From contig FO203512.1 in assembly GCA_000967895.1 (NCBI GenBank), positions 631,582 to 695,581 of the forward strand: 64,000 bases of DNA, given 5' to 3'. Positions 18,068-27,721 of the stretch are shown piece after piece. The notes under the pieces are model-generated. The model searched no databases, was not told the origin of the DNA, and saw nothing but the letters and a program-made list of their open reading frames with translations. Source of the stretch: Oleispira antarctica RB-8. GTDB taxonomy: Bacteria > Pseudomonadota > Gammaproteobacteria > Pseudomonadales > Oceanobacteraceae. Position 1 is the stretch's first letter; every line of letters begins with the position of its first letter. Made by a program: the position numbers and the translations under genes.

Positions 18068-19003
18068 TTATTTATAGTTTCTTATGACAAATGTTGCTGA
18101 GAATACTTGACGAGTAATGTTATCATTTATCGTATAGAGTTCAGAGTCGAGCAATTGATATATTGACTCTTCACTATCCCCCGAGCCTGCAGGAGCACTT
18201 GAAAGTATGGCTACTCTTACTGCATAAACATGATCCCATTGGTTAACGTTATTGGCTGTTACATATCGAGTAACGTTTCTAACCCCGTCCTCCCCAGCTA
18301 AATCACCAGTTGCTTCACCGTATAGGATATGCATTGCATCAATGCCGTTTGCAATGGATTGCGAGCTGTTTCCATTAACTGTCGCTATGATTGAGTTATT
18401 AAAAGTGAATCCTTGGCACCATAAACTACCTGATGTACCAACACTATTTGAATCAGTCGGGTCTACTAGGGTGGGTGGCTGAACCCAGAATACATTTAGT
18501 ATTGTGTCATCTTTTGCATAGCCGCCAGCACCTGTACAGTCACGATTAGAATCCTTATCTGAGACCCAGGAGACTGCCAAGTGATCACCTCCATTAAAGG
18601 TCGCTGCTGTCGCTGGAGTACTCCCCGTTGCTCCTTCTGCTGCTTTTGCCCCCCCAGTAGTGTGGTTACTGCAAGCATCATCACCAGCTCCTCCACCATA
18701 ATTTTTTAAGCTCGGATAGGTATCGCAATCTATGAAAGGAAGGCTAATTATCTCGGGGGGGATAATAGGGCTGCTTAAATCGACAATAGAGTCCAGTCCA
18801 GCCTTTCTGATATGCCCTGCTAGAAATGACATAACAAAACGTCCTGTTTCTTGTGCTTGAGATAATCCGTCTGAAGTGGATGCAGATTGGTTTGATGTTA
18901 TTAGTATTTTTGAAATGGCAAAGGTGATCATCAGGCTTAAAAGTACCGTGATCATAAGTTCAATCAGCGTAAAACCTGCTGCTTTTTTTATAGAATATTT
19001 CAT
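18068..19003 (-). CDS. pilW: minor pilin PilW
   Basis: 311 residues, the large minor pilin of the operon. Prepilin leader and site AGFTLIELMITVLLSLM, an N-terminal hydrophobic helix, then a long globular domain with PilW features (QAQETGRFVMSFLAGHIRKAG after the helix). The central part is rich in Gly, Ala and Thr (about residues 105-145). PilW joins PilV, PilX and FimU in the tip/priming complex that recruits PilY1. It overlaps the end of pilV by 4 nt, so translation is probably coupled. Confidence 0.88.
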   Translation of the reverse strand: MKYSIKKAAGFTLIELMITVLLSLMITFAISKILITSNQSASTSDGLSQAQETGRFVMSFLAGHIRKAGLDSIVDLSSPIIPPEIISLPFIDCDTYPSLKNYGGGAGDDACSNHTTGGAKAAEGATGSTPATAATFNGGDHLAVSWVSDKDSNRDCTGAGGYAKDDTILNVFWVQPPTLVDPTDSNSVGTSGSLWCQGFTFNNSIIATVNGNSSQSIANGIDAMHILYGEATGDLAGEDGVRNVTRYVTANNVNQWDHVYAVRVAILSSAPAGSGDSEESIYQLLDSELYTINDNITRQVFSATFVIRNYK

Positions 19004-19527
19004 CGGGGCGCTAATCCTGACATTTCAAGTTGACCACTATTGGCTGTACGAACTGCTCCTGTAATACTTTCATCATCGGCTCTTGTTTTCCAAGTTAGTT
19101 CAACTAGTAAATTTGTATCGCTAGCAACACTTATTGTTAGATTCGCTCCTGAAAGATATTGTATGGGATGAGAAATAATATCGTTATTACGGGGGCATGC
19201 TACATCAAATTTATCCCAGTTTGCTAGCTCTTCTCCTGTGCATACATCTGCGCCATCACATGCCTTTGTAATAGCAATGCTACAGTTTACACCGTCAGCA
19301 GGTGTTATATAACTATCTGAAAAAGCTTGGTTAGCTTGAATACGGTCTATAATGTCATTTTTTAACCAGAGTGCTTGGCTTCGATTTCCAGCATCTTTAG
19401 TGCCTTTTAGAGCTTGCATTTGTAGAGACATAAGTCCCATTAAGCCTATGCTGGTAATAATCATTGTCACCAGAATTTCAATTAGGGTGACTCCTCTCTG
19501 GCTGTGGTGAGTATCTTTATGCATCAT
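19000..19527 (-). CDS. pilV: minor pilin PilV
   Basis: 175-residue minor pilin with the PilV N-terminus: leader SQRGVTLIEILVTMIITSIGLMGL, with +5 Glu and the family's GLMGLMSLQMQALKG continuation, followed by a four-Cys globular domain. It overlaps fimU by 4 nt upstream and pilW by 4 nt downstream, consistent with stoichiometric synthesis of the minor-pilin set. Role: initiation of pilus assembly together with PilW, PilX, FimU and PilY1. Confidence 0.9.
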   Translation of the reverse strand: MMHKDTHHSQRGVTLIEILVTMIITSIGLMGLMSLQMQALKGTKDAGNRSQALWLKNDIIDRIQANQAFSDSYITPADGVNCSIAITKACDGADVCTGEELANWDKFDVACPRNNDIISHPIQYLSGANLTISVASDTNLLVELTWKTRADDESITGAVRTANSGQLEMSGLAPR

Positions 19528-20078
19528 TTATCCATAAATTCTGTGGGACAATCTATTTTTGAGGATATGGTTTGTCCAGTGGCATTAATTTGAATCGTAT
19601 GAGCATGTTGTCCAATACAGCCATAGGTTCCAATTGACAGCGTGCCGGAATTTCTAGCAGCACCATTAGCTTCAAATATAATCGGTGTAACTGAATCTAA
19701 CGTTCCTGACGTTGAGTGAATTTTCACGTTATCTCCAAGACTTCCTTGTTGACTTAAAAGTATGTCAGTGGCGCTGTTCGGGTTGTCACTTGCATCAATA
19801 AACGTTCGCCAGCCAGCTCCCCAATTCACCCCTTTCTCTTCGGCTAGAGACCCACCCCCAGTTTTAGAATCATTAGGCTTAATAGTCACAGCAACTTGGC
19901 GTGTAATTGCTTGATTTCTGGCCTGCATTAAGTTTATAAATAACTGTTTTTGAGCACTATTAGATGCAGAATTTGAAAAATAAGTGCGCATCACCGGTGT
20001 CCCAGCAGTAACCATAATTCCAATGATTGCTACAACAACCATTAATTCAATAAGTGTAAAACCATAATGTTTTTTCAT
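19524..20078 (-). CDS. fimU: minor pilin FimU (FimT/GspH family)
   Basis: 184 residues with prepilin site YGFTLIELMVVVAIIGIMVTAG and a GspH/FimT-type C-terminal beta domain (RNQAITRQVAVTIKP, GTYGCIGQHAH, and a Cys-containing tail). It resembles FimU, the link between minor and major pilins in Pseudomonas, because it lies directly upstream of pilV. The paralogous gene just before it (20255-20791) is called FimT on position. The 176-bp gap between the two could hold an additional promoter; none is obvious. Confidence 0.82.
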   Translation of the reverse strand: MKKHYGFTLIELMVVVAIIGIMVTAGTPVMRTYFSNSASNSAQKQLFINLMQARNQAITRQVAVTIKPNDSKTGGGSLAEEKGVNWGAGWRTFIDASDNPNSATDILLSQQGSLGDNVKIHSTSGTLDSVTPIIFEANGAARNSGTLSIGTYGCIGQHAHTIQINATGQTISSKIDCPTEFMDK

Positions 20079-20254
20079 AGTCGTAGTATCTTAATTATTT
20101 GGAGTCTCTACTAGTCTTGATCGATAAGTGGTTTAATATGAAGAGATGAGCGGTCTAACTTATCATTCTATTTACTGGAGTGCTTAATTTATCCGTTAAA
20201 AAAGACTGGTCAATTGTTAATATGAACTTTGCTTAGATGCCGAATAAGCAACTA

Positions 20255-20791
20255 TTATTTACAAAATACTGGAGTGCTGGAATTCACATCAGGTATGTTA
20301 TCCCCATCTAGATCTTGCGCAAAGCGTATGCGACCTATACGAGAAATAACAATCCCTTTGACTACCTCATCTAAACAGTAGCTAAAAGTACCGTTATAAA
20401 AATTGGCTATGCCTTGTTCATTAAAGCGGACTTGCGTTCTAGGGTAGTCAATTATAAGGTCGTTCCCTTTAAAAGCTTCAAAACGATTTTGAATAATTTC
20501 GTCGTCATCCCTTTTGTTGTTTTTATTAACATCGTTAAATTGAATTAAAGGCTGTTTCCAATCTTTTATACAGATTTTATTATCATTACTTGGACATAAT
20601 ACACTGGTTGTTTTGTGGGTGATTGCGTATAAGCGTGTCATGCGTAACATCATAAGTAAGTTTCTAGTATCACTCTGCACACGAATTTTATTGATCAGGA
20701 AGCTGTAACTGTGGCTGCCGATATTGATAAATAAGGCGATTATTGTAAGAACTATGGCGAGCTCAATTAGAGTAAATCCGTGCTGCTTCAT
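20255..20791 (-). CDS. fimT: FimT-like minor pilin
   Basis: 178-residue GspH/FimT-family pilin: short leader and HGFTLIELAIVLTIIALF, with +5 Glu. The C-terminal part has two Cys pairs (CPSNDNKIC and the terminal FC) and a striking Asp-rich loop near the C-terminus (DLDGDNIPDVN) that looks like a thrombospondin type-3/EF-like calcium loop, which is unusual for FimT. In some gammaproteobacteria FimT binds DNA for uptake; a positively charged C-terminal tail as in Legionella FimT is not evident here. It is the first gene of the block after pilR. Confidence 0.78.
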   Translation of the reverse strand: MKQHGFTLIELAIVLTIIALFINIGSHSYSFLINKIRVQSDTRNLLMMLRMTRLYAITHKTTSVLCPSNDNKICIKDWKQPLIQFNDVNKNNKRDDDEIIQNRFEAFKGNDLIIDYPRTQVRFNEQGIANFYNGTFSYCLDEVVKGIVISRIGRIRFAQDLDGDNIPDVNSSTPVFCK

Positions 20792-20966
20792 AAAACCATC
20801 CTTGGTATGTCTTACTCGTGTTAATTCGTGTTTTGAATTAATGACAAATTGAGTACAGCAGGGATTTTTGTTGGTGAAGTAGAAGGGTGAATAGATTCAG
20901 TATGTTGGCCTAATAAAATAATAATTTAGTCTGAGAAAGAATTAATACTAAACGGTAGTTTTTGTC

Positions 20967-20982
20967 TTCAGTGTCGACTGAA
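20967..20982. terminator. possible hairpin after pilR
   Basis: TTCAGT (20967-20972) and ACTGAA (20977-20982) flank a 4-nt loop just downstream of the pilR stop; flanking T/A runs extend pairing imperfectly. No clear U-tract in the pilR direction, so this is a weak candidate. Confidence 0.25.
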
Positions 20983-20985
20983 AAA

Positions 20986-22335
20986 CTATTCAATATTCAG
21001 CTTTTTACAACGATATCGCAGTGCGCGAAAGCTAATGCCGAGCTTTTCAGCTGCGGCGGTTTTATTCCAACGTGTCGCTTCCAGTGCTTCGTTTATGGCT
21101 AGGCGTTCGATGTTTTCGATATAGGCTTCAAGGTTGCCGTCTGCCATGTTGGTGGAGCTTTCTATTGCTCGAGCGGGCTGGCTCTGGTGATTAGGCAGGT
21201 TGAGATCTTCAATGCTAATCACATCATTCTCTGACATTGTGAATGCGCGCTGTAGAATATTTTCGAGCTCTCGTACGTTTCCGGGAAAAGAATACTCACA
21301 CAGTGCGGTTAAGGTTTCGGGTGCGAGTTGCAGAGCGGGCATTTGCCAATCTTTGGCATATTTATTCAGGAAGTGCTCGGCCAGCATGGGGATGTCATCA
21401 GGTCGTTGTGCTAGTGGTGGTGTTTCAATCGTTATGACGTTCAAGCGGAAATATAAGTCTTGGCGAAACAACTCTTCTTCGACTCGCTGATGTAAATCTC
21501 GATGACTAGCGCTTAAAATTCGGACATTAATGGGCAGCTCTTGCTCGTGACCTACAGGGCGCACGGTTTGTTCTTGAATAACGCGAAGCAGTTTGGCTTG
21601 CATTTCGATAGGGAGTTCGCTGACTTCATCTAAAAATAGCGTACCACCATCGGCGGCGCGAAAAAAACCGAGCTTGTCTGAACTGGCGCCCGTGAAGCTG
21701 CCTTTCATGTGACCAAAGAATTCACTTTCCATTAAATCCCGAGGAATTGCACCGCAGTTCACTGCAATAAAAGGCTTATCGCGGCGAGCGCCTAGCGAGT
21801 GGATTAATTGTGATACTAATTCTTTACCGGTACCAGAAGGGCCATGAATAAAAATAGGTGCTTGGGTGCGGGCGACTTTTTCTATCTGGTTATTGAGTTT
21901 AACCATGACTTTGGAGTCACCGATCAAGCGCACGACATTGTTTTTATTAGCATCGGTCGCCAGCGGCACTTCGGTTAATTTGAGGGCTGCGGTGACAACT
22001 TCTCGTAAGCGCGTTAGGTCGATGGGCTTAGCAATAAAATCAAAGGCTCCTGACTTTAGTGCGGCGACTGCGGTTTCCATATTGCCAAACGCGGTAATCA
22101 TCGCAATGGGCATCTTTTTATATTTTTTCTGCGCGAGGGCGATTAAGTCCATGCCATTACCATCAGGCAATTTCATATCGGTTAAGCAGAAGTGAAATTC
22201 TTGCTGCTCTAATAATGCAATCGCTTCGCTGAAGTCAGCCGCACAGGCACAATCGATCTCCATTCGCTCCAGAGTAATTTGTATCAGGTCGCGAATGTCA
22301 GGTTCATCATCAATAATTAAGGCTTTGTACGTCAT
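20986..22335 (-). CDS. pilR: sigma54-dependent response regulator PilR
   Basis: NtrC-family regulator of 449 residues. Receiver domain with acidic pocket DDEPD and phospho-Asp in LTDMKLPDGNG, and a Lys in IAKPID; central AAA+ domain with Walker A GPSGTGKE, the sigma54-contact loop as GSFTGA (variant of GAFTGA) and DEVSELP; C-terminal Fis-type helix-turn-helix (NKTAAAEKLGISFRALRYR). It activates the pilin gene with sigma54 when phosphorylated by PilS. It is 8 nt downstream of pilS. Location next to minor-pilin genes matches Pseudomonas. Confidence 0.95.
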   Translation of the reverse strand: MTYKALIIDDEPDIRDLIQITLERMEIDCACAADFSEAIALLEQQEFHFCLTDMKLPDGNGMDLIALAQKKYKKMPIAMITAFGNMETAVAALKSGAFDFIAKPIDLTRLREVVTAALKLTEVPLATDANKNNVVRLIGDSKVMVKLNNQIEKVARTQAPIFIHGPSGTGKELVSQLIHSLGARRDKPFIAVNCGAIPRDLMESEFFGHMKGSFTGASSDKLGFFRAADGGTLFLDEVSELPIEMQAKLLRVIQEQTVRPVGHEQELPINVRILSASHRDLHQRVEEELFRQDLYFRLNVITIETPPLAQRPDDIPMLAEHFLNKYAKDWQMPALQLAPETLTALCEYSFPGNVRELENILQRAFTMSENDVISIEDLNLPNHQSQPARAIESSTNMADGNLEAYIENIERLAINEALEATRWNKTAAAEKLGISFRALRYRCKKLNIE

Positions 22336-22343
22336 GTTAATTC

Positions 22344-23942
22344 CTATGTCACTTTGGCAAAATTAAGGCTGAAACAGGTGCCTAAGTCTTCCGCTAAATG
22401 GCCGCTGGCAATGTGTTTAATGCTGGCTTTGTTGGCTTCGCAAATTTCACGGCATAAATATAACCCCAAGCCGGTGCCAGTATGTTCGGTAGTAAAAAAG
22501 GGCTCAAATAATTTCTTTTGATTGTCTTCGCTGATGCCTGGGCCATTATCCATTAAATAGAGGCGAACTGAACCATCAATATGTTGTTTGGCGGTTATTC
22601 TTAATTGCGCATCGTCAGGAAATTTTAATAAAGCATAGCGTAAGCCATTACCGCAGATATTATGCAGCACTTGTTGTAATTGGTCGGGGTCGAATTTTAC
22701 TAAGTGATCAGCGCTGCAGGTGATGCTGAGTGAGAATTTTTCTTCGTGAGCTTGATGAAATGAATCCTTAAAGTGTTCTAACCAAGGCTTCAGTTTGATC
22801 ACTTCTACGGTAGCGTTACTGCGTCGACTGATTTGTAGAATGTCTTCAACCGTGCGGTTAATGCGCATGCAGTGCTGTTCGATAATGTGAGTGAGTTTGA
22901 TATCGCCTTGGGATAAATCGGGCGCTTCTGCTAATAGTTGAGCCGCATGGCGCAGTGCACTGAGGGGGTTGCGAATTTCATGGGCAATACTTGCGGTGAG
23001 TCGACCTAGGGAGGCTAGCTTTATCTGCTGCGCTTCGGCGGCAATATGAATGCTATCTTCTAACACTAGAACATAATCGCCTTCTATTGAATTAGCGAGA
23101 GGGGATTTGTTCATGATCAGCTGATAATCGTTATGCTCAAAACGAATATTGGCACAATCACTGTGATTAATGAAATTCATCAGCTCTGGGGGAAGTGGTT
23201 GGCCATCACTGCAGTCAAACCAGTGTTGAGCCGTATCGTTGCTGAGTAGAATTTTATTGTCTTTATCACACGCAATAATCGCATCAGGCAGTGCCAATAG
23301 GACATTTTTATTTATTTTACGCAGACGTGAAATGTTTTCGGCTTGTCGATGGGTTAAATCTAATGTGCTATTGAGTTTGTTAGAAAGGTTTTGGGTTAAA
23401 AACGCGAGAGTAAAGCAGAAGAAGCCATACATTCCTGAGGAAAATACTTCCTTTTCATCAAACTGCCAAGGCAGAAAATGCTGAGTATAGATCACAGCAA
23501 GGGTCGTCCAGGCCGCCACCGAGTAACCTAGCGATCGGGTCACTAAAAGGTTGGATATGAAGATGGGAATTAGAATAAGGTTGCTGAATCCGCTCTCTAG
23601 CCCGCCACTAGCCTGCATCATAATGATAAGCAGTGTAATGTCGCCAAAAAAGAAAGTGACGGCATATTGCGGATGTGTGCTCAGCCGAGAGCTGGAAAAC
23701 ACCAGCATAAGAGCCGACCAAAACACGTAGGCAGTATTTGCAAATAAGAAGCTACGCGGATTAGTGTGGGCAACAATCACATTGCCTGTATCTAAGCTGT
23801 CTAGAACGATGAGCATTAGCGATAATAGCAGGGTGTAAAAGCTGTAATAGCGTAATAAACGCTGCCCCTGGACAAGAACGTCCGCTGGTTTTAACCACAT
23901 TTTGAAATATCCATTTGCAACCTGTTCACAATTTTTCGACAA
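22344..23942 (-). CDS. pilS: sensor histidine kinase PilS
   Basis: 532-residue membrane kinase. Residues about 25-190 form six hydrophobic helices as in PilS, then a coiled linker, a PAS domain (LLALPDAIIACDKDNKILLSN), a HisKA domain with ASIAHEIRNPLSAL, and an ATPase with N-box (NICGNGLRYA), DNGPGIS and GTGLGLYLC. PilS senses pilin in the inner membrane and controls PilR phosphorylation. An alternative start at the second Met (residue 15) cannot be excluded. Divergent from nadE, with only 36 bp between them, so the two promoters must overlap. Confidence 0.93.
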   Translation of the reverse strand: MSKNCEQVANGYFKMWLKPADVLVQGQRLLRYYSFYTLLLSLMLIVLDSLDTGNVIVAHTNPRSFLFANTAYVFWSALMLVFSSSRLSTHPQYAVTFFFGDITLLIIMMQASGGLESGFSNLILIPIFISNLLVTRSLGYSVAAWTTLAVIYTQHFLPWQFDEKEVFSSGMYGFFCFTLAFLTQNLSNKLNSTLDLTHRQAENISRLRKINKNVLLALPDAIIACDKDNKILLSNDTAQHWFDCSDGQPLPPELMNFINHSDCANIRFEHNDYQLIMNKSPLANSIEGDYVLVLEDSIHIAAEAQQIKLASLGRLTASIAHEIRNPLSALRHAAQLLAEAPDLSQGDIKLTHIIEQHCMRINRTVEDILQISRRSNATVEVIKLKPWLEHFKDSFHQAHEEKFSLSITCSADHLVKFDPDQLQQVLHNICGNGLRYALLKFPDDAQLRITAKQHIDGSVRLYLMDNGPGISEDNQKKLFEPFFTTEHTGTGLGLYLCREICEANKASIKHIASGHLAEDLGTCFSLNFAKVT

Positions 23943-23978
23943 TACGCGGCAAATATCCCGTGGTCAAAGATAATCGCT

Positions 23979-25637
23979 ATGCAACAATTCTCAATCGTCC
24001 TCGCCCAAGTCAATTTTAAAGTGGGTGATATTGACGGCAATCTTGAACGTATTTCCTCTGCTATTGCTGAGGCGAAAGCGAACAACGATGCTGATAAAGC
24101 CTTAATGGTCGTTTTTTCAGAATTAGGATTAATTGGTTATCCGCCAGAAGATCTATTATTACGCCCTAGTCTACAGCATCGAATTGAAACTGCTTTGCAG
24201 CATGTCTCATCGTTAAGTGAAAATATTACCGTTGTGGTGGGTTACCCGTGGCGTGAGCAAGGTCAGTTATTCAATATGGCCGGAGTTTGGCAAAGCGGTG
24301 AGCAAGTTGCGCAGTATGCGAAGCGTTGTTTGCCGAACTATCAAGTATTTGATGAGCAGCGTTATTTCACGACCGGTGATGATGTGTGTGTGTTTGAGTG
24401 GTTGGGTCATAAGGTTGGCTTAACCATTTGTGAGGATGTATGGCACGAGCATCCTATTGCGGAATCGAAAGCAGCAGGTGCGGAGTTGATTGTTAATATC
24501 AATGCATCGCCGTTTCATGCAGGTAAATTACAGCAGCGACATAAATTGTTGGCCAATCATGCTAAGCGCCATAAATTGCCGATTGTGTATGTGAATCAGG
24601 TCGGCGGTCAGGATGAGTTAGTATTTGACGGTGCTTCTTTTGTGGTGGATGCCAATGGAGAAGTAGTTGCCTGTGCACCAGAGCATGAAAGTGCTTTGTT
24701 ACGAGTGGAATTCGACGCCTCGTTGCAGGTGCAAAGTGAACACAAATTATTAGCTAAACCTGAGCTTGCCAGTATCTACGATACCTTGGTACTTGGGGTG
24801 CGCGATTATATTGAGAAGAACGGTTTTAAAGGCATTGTTTTAGGTTTATCCGGCGGTATCGATTCAGCGCTGACATTAGCGATTGCGGTGGATGCGATTG
24901 GTAAAGATCGAGTAGAAGCGGTGATGATGCCGTTTAAATATACGTCTTCAATGAGTATGGAAGATGCCAAGTTAGAAGCCGATGCGTTGGGGGTTAGTTA
25001 TAAAATATTGCCGATAGAACCGATGTACGACGCATTTATGCTGGCTTTGAAGGACGAGTTTTCAGGTTTAGCCGCAGACACCACGGAGGAAAACCTACAA
25101 GCGCGTTGTCGAGGCGTAATGCTGATGGCTATTTCAAATAAAAAAGGCTACATGGTAATAACCACGGGCAATAAAAGTGAAATGGCAGTGGGTTATGCCA
25201 CGCTTTATGGTGATATGGTCGGCGGTTATAGCGCCTTAAAAGATGTATATAAGACTATCGTTTTTCAGCTATCGCGCTATCGAAATGAGATCGCAGCCGA
25301 GCAGGGTGGCTCTGACGAAGTGACGGAGATTATTCCAGAGCGAGTAATTACGCGCCCACCGTCTGCAGAATTAGCGCCTGATCAAGTCGATGAAGACAGT
25401 TTGCCGCCGTACGATATTCTGGACCAGATCCTTGAGTACTATATCGAAGGGGATATGAGTGTTGATGGCATTATTGCAAAAGGATTTGCGAGTGAAGATG
25501 TCACGCGAGTAACGCGGTTAGTGGATCTGTCAGAATATAAACGTCGCCAAGCGCCTGTCGGTGTGAGAATTACCTCACGAGGCTTTGGTCGCGATCGTCG
25601 TTACCCCATTACCAATGGTTGGAAGGCGGGCAGTTAA
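23979..25637 (+). CDS. nadE: glutamine-dependent NAD+ synthetase
   Basis: 552 residues in two domains. The N-terminal nitrilase-type glutaminase has the triad Glu48 (FSELGL), Lys115 (YAKRCLPN) and Cys151 (TICEDVWH); the C-terminal synthetase domain has the P-loop SGGIDSA at 291-297 and the TTGNKSEMAVGYAT segment. It amidates nicotinic acid adenine dinucleotide to NAD+ using glutamine. The lower length compared with the eukaryotic type matches bacterial glutamine-dependent enzymes. Convergent with bamD, with a hairpin between. Confidence 0.96.
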   Translation: MQQFSIVLAQVNFKVGDIDGNLERISSAIAEAKANNDADKALMVVFSELGLIGYPPEDLLLRPSLQHRIETALQHVSSLSENITVVVGYPWREQGQLFNMAGVWQSGEQVAQYAKRCLPNYQVFDEQRYFTTGDDVCVFEWLGHKVGLTICEDVWHEHPIAESKAAGAELIVNINASPFHAGKLQQRHKLLANHAKRHKLPIVYVNQVGGQDELVFDGASFVVDANGEVVACAPEHESALLRVEFDASLQVQSEHKLLAKPELASIYDTLVLGVRDYIEKNGFKGIVLGLSGGIDSALTLAIAVDAIGKDRVEAVMMPFKYTSSMSMEDAKLEADALGVSYKILPIEPMYDAFMLALKDEFSGLAADTTEENLQARCRGVMLMAISNKKGYMVITTGNKSEMAVGYATLYGDMVGGYSALKDVYKTIVFQLSRYRNEIAAEQGGSDEVTEIIPERVITRPPSAELAPDQVDEDSLPPYDILDQILEYYIEGDMSVDGIIAKGFASEDVTRVTRLVDLSEYKRRQAPVGVRITSRGFGRDRRYPITNGWKAGS

Positions 25638-25657
25638 TTCTGATTCGTTGAATAATG

Positions 25658-25704
25658 ACGGCTTATCCTATTTATTTAAAGATAAGTTATTAGAGATAAG
25701 CCGT
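25658..25704. terminator. hairpin between nadE and bamD
   Basis: A perfect 10-bp stem (25658-25667 with 25695-25704) encloses an AT-rich 27-nt loop that contains a second copy of the GATAAG half, so two alternative stems can form. It is placed to end both convergent transcripts, but U-tracts are short. Confidence 0.4.
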
Positions 25705-25724
25705 TTACAGTAAGGTATTGCAGG

Positions 25725-26555
25725 TTACTCAATCAGACCAAAACTCATCACGCCAATTAGCGTACGACGGTCTTCTTTAGTTAAGCCACTATCAATAAAC
25801 TTTCCTTTAGCGCTTAACTGCTTATGCTTTGGGTAATTAAGCTTCAGCAGCGCTAATGCCTGCTTAGCTTCAAATTTTTGCCCTAATAAGCGATAAGCCT
25901 CAACCTGTAAAGCCAGTGCATCACCTACCGAGCTCGTGCCTTGATAACCCAGCATGACACGTTCACCACGCTGAGCTGCGGCTAAATACGCATGGCGCTT
26001 CATGTAAAAATGGCCGACACCAATCTCGTATTGAGCTAAGCGATCACGTAAGAAAATCATGCGCTTCTGTGCATCTTCGTTATATTGGCTATCAGGATAG
26101 CGACGCACTAACTCATCAAAGTGGTTAAATGCATCGCGGAAAGGAGTAGGATCACGACGCGCTTGCTCAGATGGTGTGTAGCGTTCAACAAAACTAAAGC
26201 CTAATTCATATACCGACAAACCACGCATGTAATACGCGTAATCGACCTGCTTGTGCAAAGGATGTAAGCGAATAAAACGCTCAGCAGATGCTAAAGCCCC
26301 CTCCATGTCAGACATCATGTGCTGAGTATAAATCAGCTCAAGTTGCGCTTGCTCGGCATAATCGCCAAATGGATAGCGAGATTCTAACTGCTGCAAACGC
26401 TCGCTGGCGATCAAAAAGTTGTTGTCGCTCATTGCTTCACGGGCTTGTTCGTAAAACTCACGCTCACTCAAATCTTCAGGACGCCTGTCGTTACTGGAAC
26501 AGGCTGCCAAAACTAAGCAAGATAAAATCAAAAACGATTGGGTAAAGCTTCTCAT
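25725..26555 (-). CDS. bamD: outer membrane assembly lipoprotein BamD
   Basis: 276-residue lipoprotein with signal peptide and lipobox LAAC (Cys19). The body is made of TPR-like helix pairs characteristic of BamD/ComL (FYEQAREAM, YPFGDYAEQAQLELIY, FIRLHPLHKQVDYAYYMRGL, RRYPDSQYNEDAQKRM, RAYL-type repeat AYLAAAQRGE). BamD is the essential lipoprotein partner of BamA in beta-barrel insertion; the predicted barrel protein at 57784 would be a client. Divergent from rluD with a 110-bp gap, the common arrangement in gammaproteobacteria. Confidence 0.95.
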   Translation of the reverse strand: MRSFTQSFLILSCLVLAACSSNDRRPEDLSEREFYEQAREAMSDNNFLIASERLQQLESRYPFGDYAEQAQLELIYTQHMMSDMEGALASAERFIRLHPLHKQVDYAYYMRGLSVYELGFSFVERYTPSEQARRDPTPFRDAFNHFDELVRRYPDSQYNEDAQKRMIFLRDRLAQYEIGVGHFYMKRHAYLAAAQRGERVMLGYQGTSSVGDALALQVEAYRLLGQKFEAKQALALLKLNYPKHKQLSAKGKFIDSGLTKEDRRTLIGVMSFGLIE

Positions 26556-26665
26556 GGAGGAATATTCCGTTTAACTGTATACTAGGTGGTCAATTATGGC
26601 GCTGTTTAATAAGCGACATTAAATCATAGTCTTAATCTTCACTAAAGATCATTTAAAGTTCATTC

Positions 26666-27646
26666 ATGTCAAATTCTATACAAGCCAGTGTTTTAGTCCC
26701 CATCCATCTTGGTAATAAGCGCCTAGATAAGATTGCAGCGGAATTGTTTCCCGATTTCTCTCGCTCGCGTCTGCAGCAGTGGATTGTCGATGGGAAATTG
26801 ACCGTCGACGGTGAAACTCGTCGTATTCGGGATAAAATGGTTGGCGGCGAGAACCTAGAACTTGATGTTGTTCTAGAAGCCGAAGGCGACTGGGAAGCGG
26901 AAAATATTCCATTAGAGGTCGTCTACGAAGATGATGATATCGTAGTGATCAACAAGCCATCTGGCTTAGTCGTTCACCCAGCGGCGGGTAATTATACCGG
27001 TACGCTATTGAATGCCTTGCTGTACCACTATCCTGGTATCGAAAATGTTCCGCGTGCAGGTATTGTGCATCGTCTGGATAAAGATACGACCGGTTTGATG
27101 GTGGTTGCAAAAACGTTGCAAGCTCAAACCCAGCTAGTCAATCAATTACAAGATCGTTCAATGGGCCGTGAATACGAAGCCGTTACAATGGGTGTAATGA
27201 CAGGGGGTGGTATTGTTGAAGCCCCGATTGCTCGTCACCCAACTTCGCGTACTAAAATGGCCGTTGCACCTGAAGGTATGGGTAAGGAAGCCATTACTCA
27301 TTACCGTGTATTAAAGAAATTTAATGCGCATACCCATATTCGTTGTAAGTTAGAAACGGGTCGTACTCACCAAATTCGTGTGCACATGTCGCACATTGGT
27401 TATCCTTTGGTGGGTGATCAGACGTATTTTGGTCGTTTTCGTTTGCCTAAAGGTATTTCACTGCATTTGCGCCAAGAGCTACAGACTTTTCAACGCCAGG
27501 CATTGCATGCCCGTGAATTAAGCCTGTGGCATCCAACCACCGATGAATACATGACGTGGGATGCTGAACTACCCGAAGATTTTCAAAAGTTATTACAATC
27601 TCTAAGTGATGAGCAGTCTGAAACTTACGAAGATCTCGATTATTAA
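26666..27646 (+). CDS. rluD: 23S rRNA pseudouridine synthase RluD
   Basis: 326 residues: an N-terminal S4 RNA-binding domain (about 18-80, RLDKIAAELFPDFSRSRLQQWI) and a RluA-family catalytic domain with HRLDKDTTG, catalytic Asp138. It isomerises uridines of helix 69 in 23S rRNA. Additional conserved segments are INKPSGLVVHP, the QLQDRSMGREYEA region, and ETGRTHQIRVH. The bamD-rluD-pgeF order is standard in gammaproteobacteria. The 75-bp gap before pgeF contains short AT-rich near-repeats but no obvious regulatory element. Confidence 0.96.
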   Translation: MSNSIQASVLVPIHLGNKRLDKIAAELFPDFSRSRLQQWIVDGKLTVDGETRRIRDKMVGGENLELDVVLEAEGDWEAENIPLEVVYEDDDIVVINKPSGLVVHPAAGNYTGTLLNALLYHYPGIENVPRAGIVHRLDKDTTGLMVVAKTLQAQTQLVNQLQDRSMGREYEAVTMGVMTGGGIVEAPIARHPTSRTKMAVAPEGMGKEAITHYRVLKKFNAHTHIRCKLETGRTHQIRVHMSHIGYPLVGDQTYFGRFRLPKGISLHLRQELQTFQRQALHARELSLWHPTTDEYMTWDAELPEDFQKLLQSLSDEQSETYEDLDY

Positions 27647-27721
27647 TCGGTAGAGCTTAGATCAGTAGGCATTAATGAATCGAGCGTTAATAAATCGAAC
27701 ATTAAGACATAAGAGCAGCGA

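Noticed and set aside
27647-27721. Short near-repeats (about 15 bp) between rluD and pgeF
   Set aside because: AT-rich and imperfect; no regulatory pattern beyond chance.
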